A stretch of 5,545 nt of DNA from CAIXRL01 sp964619155 (GTDB lineage: Bacteria > Eisenbacteria > RBG-16-71-46), in the NCBI GenBank assembly GCA_964619155.1, contig CAZUEM010000212.1, forward strand, positions 1 through 5,545, read 5' to 3'. The translations under genes and the position numbers were made by a program. Under the pieces are notes generated by a model. The model did no database searches. It was given only the letters and a program-made list of their open reading frames with translations, and had not been told where the DNA came from. The first letter of the stretch is position 1, and every line of letters starts with the position of its first letter. This document shows positions 3,735-5,545 of the stretch, piece after piece.

Positions 3735-5545
3735 TCAAGAGTTGACCGCGCGGTTGCGCCTCACTCGACCGGAGGACTGGGGCTTCGCCCGCGACGACGC
3801 CAGCGAGTCGGCGGCCTGACGCTCGCGTTCGGCCAGGCCGGGCATCTTCGGCTGGATCGAGCGCACCGCGGCCAGTTCGCGCACGGCGTCGTCCCAGCGG
3901 CCTTCCAGCATCGCGAGGTTGGCGAGCAGGCTGTGCGCGTGGCCGGAGCGCTTCGAGTCGCGCACCGAGCGCTCCAGTTCGGCGCGCAACTCCGGCCGCA
4001 TCGCGGGGTTCGCCATCACCGTGTCCCCGAGCGCGCCCATGCCGCGGTAACTCGCGGGCAGCCGGCGGTAGCCGAGGCTGTCGGCGAGCCGGGCCATCGG
4101 GCCCTCGCGGCGCAGGAAGACCACCCAGTCGTCGTCGAGGAACGCGGGCACGTAGAGCGTGTCGGCCGCCACGAAGTCCACGGTCCGCGACAACGTCTCC
4201 TGCTCGCGCGCGAGCAGCACCCAGTCGAAACGGTGCCGCGTCGCCAGTTCGGTCCACGCTTCGCGGCTGCCAAAGAGGTACGCCATCAGGTCGCGGTCGC
4301 GCCGCGTGCCGGTCTGGTGGATGTCCATGAACGGCAGCCGGTCGCGCTGCGGCCACCAGCGCCACAGGAAGTAGCCGCCCTTGTCGAACGGGTTGAACGC
4401 GCGCCCGCGCACGTCCGCGCGCTCGATCCAGTCGCAGGCCGTGCCCGGGTAGGCCCTCTCGATGAAGCCGGGGCCGATCTTCGTCGTGGGCCGCATCAGG
4501 TCGGGCACCGCGACGAGCAGGCAGGCCGCGGTCGCGAGGCCCGCGCGCGCGAGCGGCGCGCGCGCCCACGCCGGCGCGCGCAGTGAGCCCGCCCAGCCGG
4601 CCAGGTCGCGCGCGAAGAACGGCGCCGCCACGGCCATGAGCGGCCCCAGGAACCGCACCGCGCCCAGCGCCTGCGGGATGAAGATCACGTAGAGCGCGAG
4701 CTGGGCGATGTCGAGGCGCTTGCGCCAGCGCACCAGCGCGAGCGCGGGGATCGCCGCCAGCAGCAGCGGCAGGCCGCTCCGCAGGTTGTCCTTCCACGGG
4801 ATCGGGTGCAGCTCCCCGATCGAGAGGAAGATGGGCTCGTGGCGCTGGTTGAGCACGTAGTCGAACGGCTGCCAGAGCGCCGCGGCGCCGAACGGGTTGA
4901 CGAAGCAGGCGGCGAGCGCGAGCGCGAGCGCCGCGGCGAGCGGCCCCGGGCCCGGCCCGCCCTCGCGGCGGCGGAACCAGGCGTCGGCCAGGTAGGCGAG
5001 CCCGATCTCGAAGAAGAGCGTGTACGAGATGTGGGCGTTGATCCACACCCACGCGAGCGGCACGAGCGCCCAGGTGATGCGGGCGTCGCCCGCACGCCGG
5101 CGCTCGAGCATCCACACCTGCACCACCATGAAGAGCGCCGCCAGCATCTCGGGCCGCATCATCGAACGCTGCCGCGAGGCGATCGCGCACCAGAGCAGCG
5201 CCGCGAACGGCGCCAACCCCTTCGCGCCGAGGCGGCGCGCGACCACCCAGCCGAGGCCGAACGTGCCGAGCGTGAGCAGCCAGCGCCAGGCCATCAGCCC
5301 CCACTCGCCGCCGGCCTGCCAGAACGGCCACAGCAGCGCGCGGAAGAGCCACGAGGGCAGCAGGTACGGTTCGCCGTAGGACGGCCACGTCCAGAGGTTC
5401 TCGGTGGGGACGCGGTGCTGCTCCCAGATCACCCGCCCCACCGCGAGGTGCTGCCAGATGTCGGGGTCGTCCATTTTGAAGCTCACCCCGAGTCCCGCGA
5501 GCACCGCCGCGAGCAGCGCGACGAAGGCCACGAGCGCGGCGGGCG
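3735..5545 (-). CDS. Multi-spanning membrane protein, GT-C glycosyltransferase-like, with TPR-like C-terminal tail (5' end beyond window)
   Basis: Large inner-membrane protein of unknown exact function. A GTG at 5531 would give 598 aa, but the frame stays open to the window edge and codes for more hydrophobic residues, so the true start is probably outside. Counting from that GTG, a first helix (2-18) is followed by DDPDIWQHLAVG at 21-32. This is an acidic motif after helix 1, as in GT-C enzymes that use polyprenyl-phosphate sugars in the periplasm. Then come RPEM at 126-129 after a Trp/Arg-rich segment, WINAH at 163-167, and about nine more hydrophobic spans to about residue 345. The region from about 350 is soluble, with NPFDKGGYFLWRWWP near 376-391, and ends in a TPR-like helix pair (SLLANLAMLEGRWDDAVREL, about 531-550). 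The motif set matches a common uncharacterised bacterial membrane family. Cell-envelope glycan transfer is inferred. It converges on the antitoxin gene with 21 bases between stops. Confidence 0.8.
   Translation of the reverse strand, partial: PAALVAFVALLAAVLAGLGVSFKMDDPDIWQHLAVGRVIWEQHRVPTENLWTWPSYGEPYLLPSWLFRALLWPFWQAGGEWGLMAWRWLLTLGTFGLGWVVARRLGAKGLAPFAALLWCAIASRQRSMMRPEMLAALFMVVQVWMLERRRAGDARITWALVPLAWVWINAHISYTLFFEIGLAYLADAWFRRREGGPGPGPLAAALALALAACFVNPFGAAALWQPFDYVLNQRHEPIFLSIGELHPIPWKDNLRSGLPLLLAAIPALALVRWRKRLDIAQLALYVIFIPQALGAVRFLGPLMAVAAPFFARDLAGWAGSLRAPAWARAPLARAGLATAACLLVAVPDLMRPTTKIGPGFIERAYPGTACDWIERADVRGRAFNPFDKGGYFLWRWWPQRDRLPFMDIHQTGTRRDRDLMAYLFGSREAWTELATRHRFDWVLLAREQETLSRTVDFVAADTLYVPAFLDDDWVVFLRREGPMARLADSLGYRRLPASYRGMGALGDTVMANPAMRPELRAELERSVRDSKRSGHAHSLLANLAMLEGRWDDAVRELAAVRSIQPKMPGLAERERQAADSLASSRAKPQSSGRVRRNRAVNS

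Noticed and set aside
3643..5388. Second minus-strand open frame (581 codons) over the membrane-protein gene
   Set aside because: The alternative frame is Arg/Ala-rich without membrane segments. The frame ending at 3735 has the conserved motifs and hydrophobic pattern.

Overview
The window is a very GC-rich stretch of bacterial DNA. Most genes are visibly above 70% GC with strongly GC-ended codons. It carries six protein-coding genes and no RNA genes, insertion sequences or CRISPR arrays that I can see. The signal-peptide protein and the large inner-membrane protein would suit a GC-rich bacterium from an uncultivated or environmental lineage. I cannot assign a phylum from the sequence.

Left part (1-2027): two adjacent ABC-transporter permeases of the BPD_transp_2 family, the type found in BMP-dependent nucleoside or simple-sugar importers (YufP/YufQ, NupP/NupQ style). 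They overlap by one base (TGATG) and must be translated as a pair. Their ATPase and lipoprotein binding protein are not in the window and would be expected to the left. The first ~60 bases differ in composition from everything else. The first permease reads back in frame into this stretch and hits a stop without any ATG, GTG or TTG, so its natural 5' end seems to be missing or rearranged.

Middle (2028-2793): a 200-base gap, then a lone gene for a small exported Ala/Pro/Lys-rich protein of no recognised family, followed by a GC-rich two-tier hairpin that may be its terminator.

Centre-right (about 2840-3713): a compact toxin-antitoxin operon with clearly lower GC (about 55-63% in sampled 60-base lines). 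The toxin gene comes first and encodes a small DUF4258-like protein. The antitoxin follows and has an MqsA-type architecture: zinc cysteines at 3, 6, 37 and 40, then an HTH domain. A perfect 8-bp inverted repeat with a 7-base spacer lies 20 bases ahead of the toxin ATG and covers a TTGACG -35-like hexamer. This is the expected layout for autorepression by the antitoxin. More inverted repeats lie just upstream. The toxin start lacks a good ribosome site, whereas the antitoxin has one.

Right part (3735-5545, minus strand): a large multi-spanning membrane protein with GT-C-glycosyltransferase-like features and a TPR-like soluble tail. It converges on the antitoxin gene with only 21 bases between the stop codons, and its N-terminus runs off the window edge.

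The permease pair, the exported protein, the TA module and the membrane protein do not form one pathway. The TA operon looks like an acquired cassette set between unrelated housekeeping or envelope genes.
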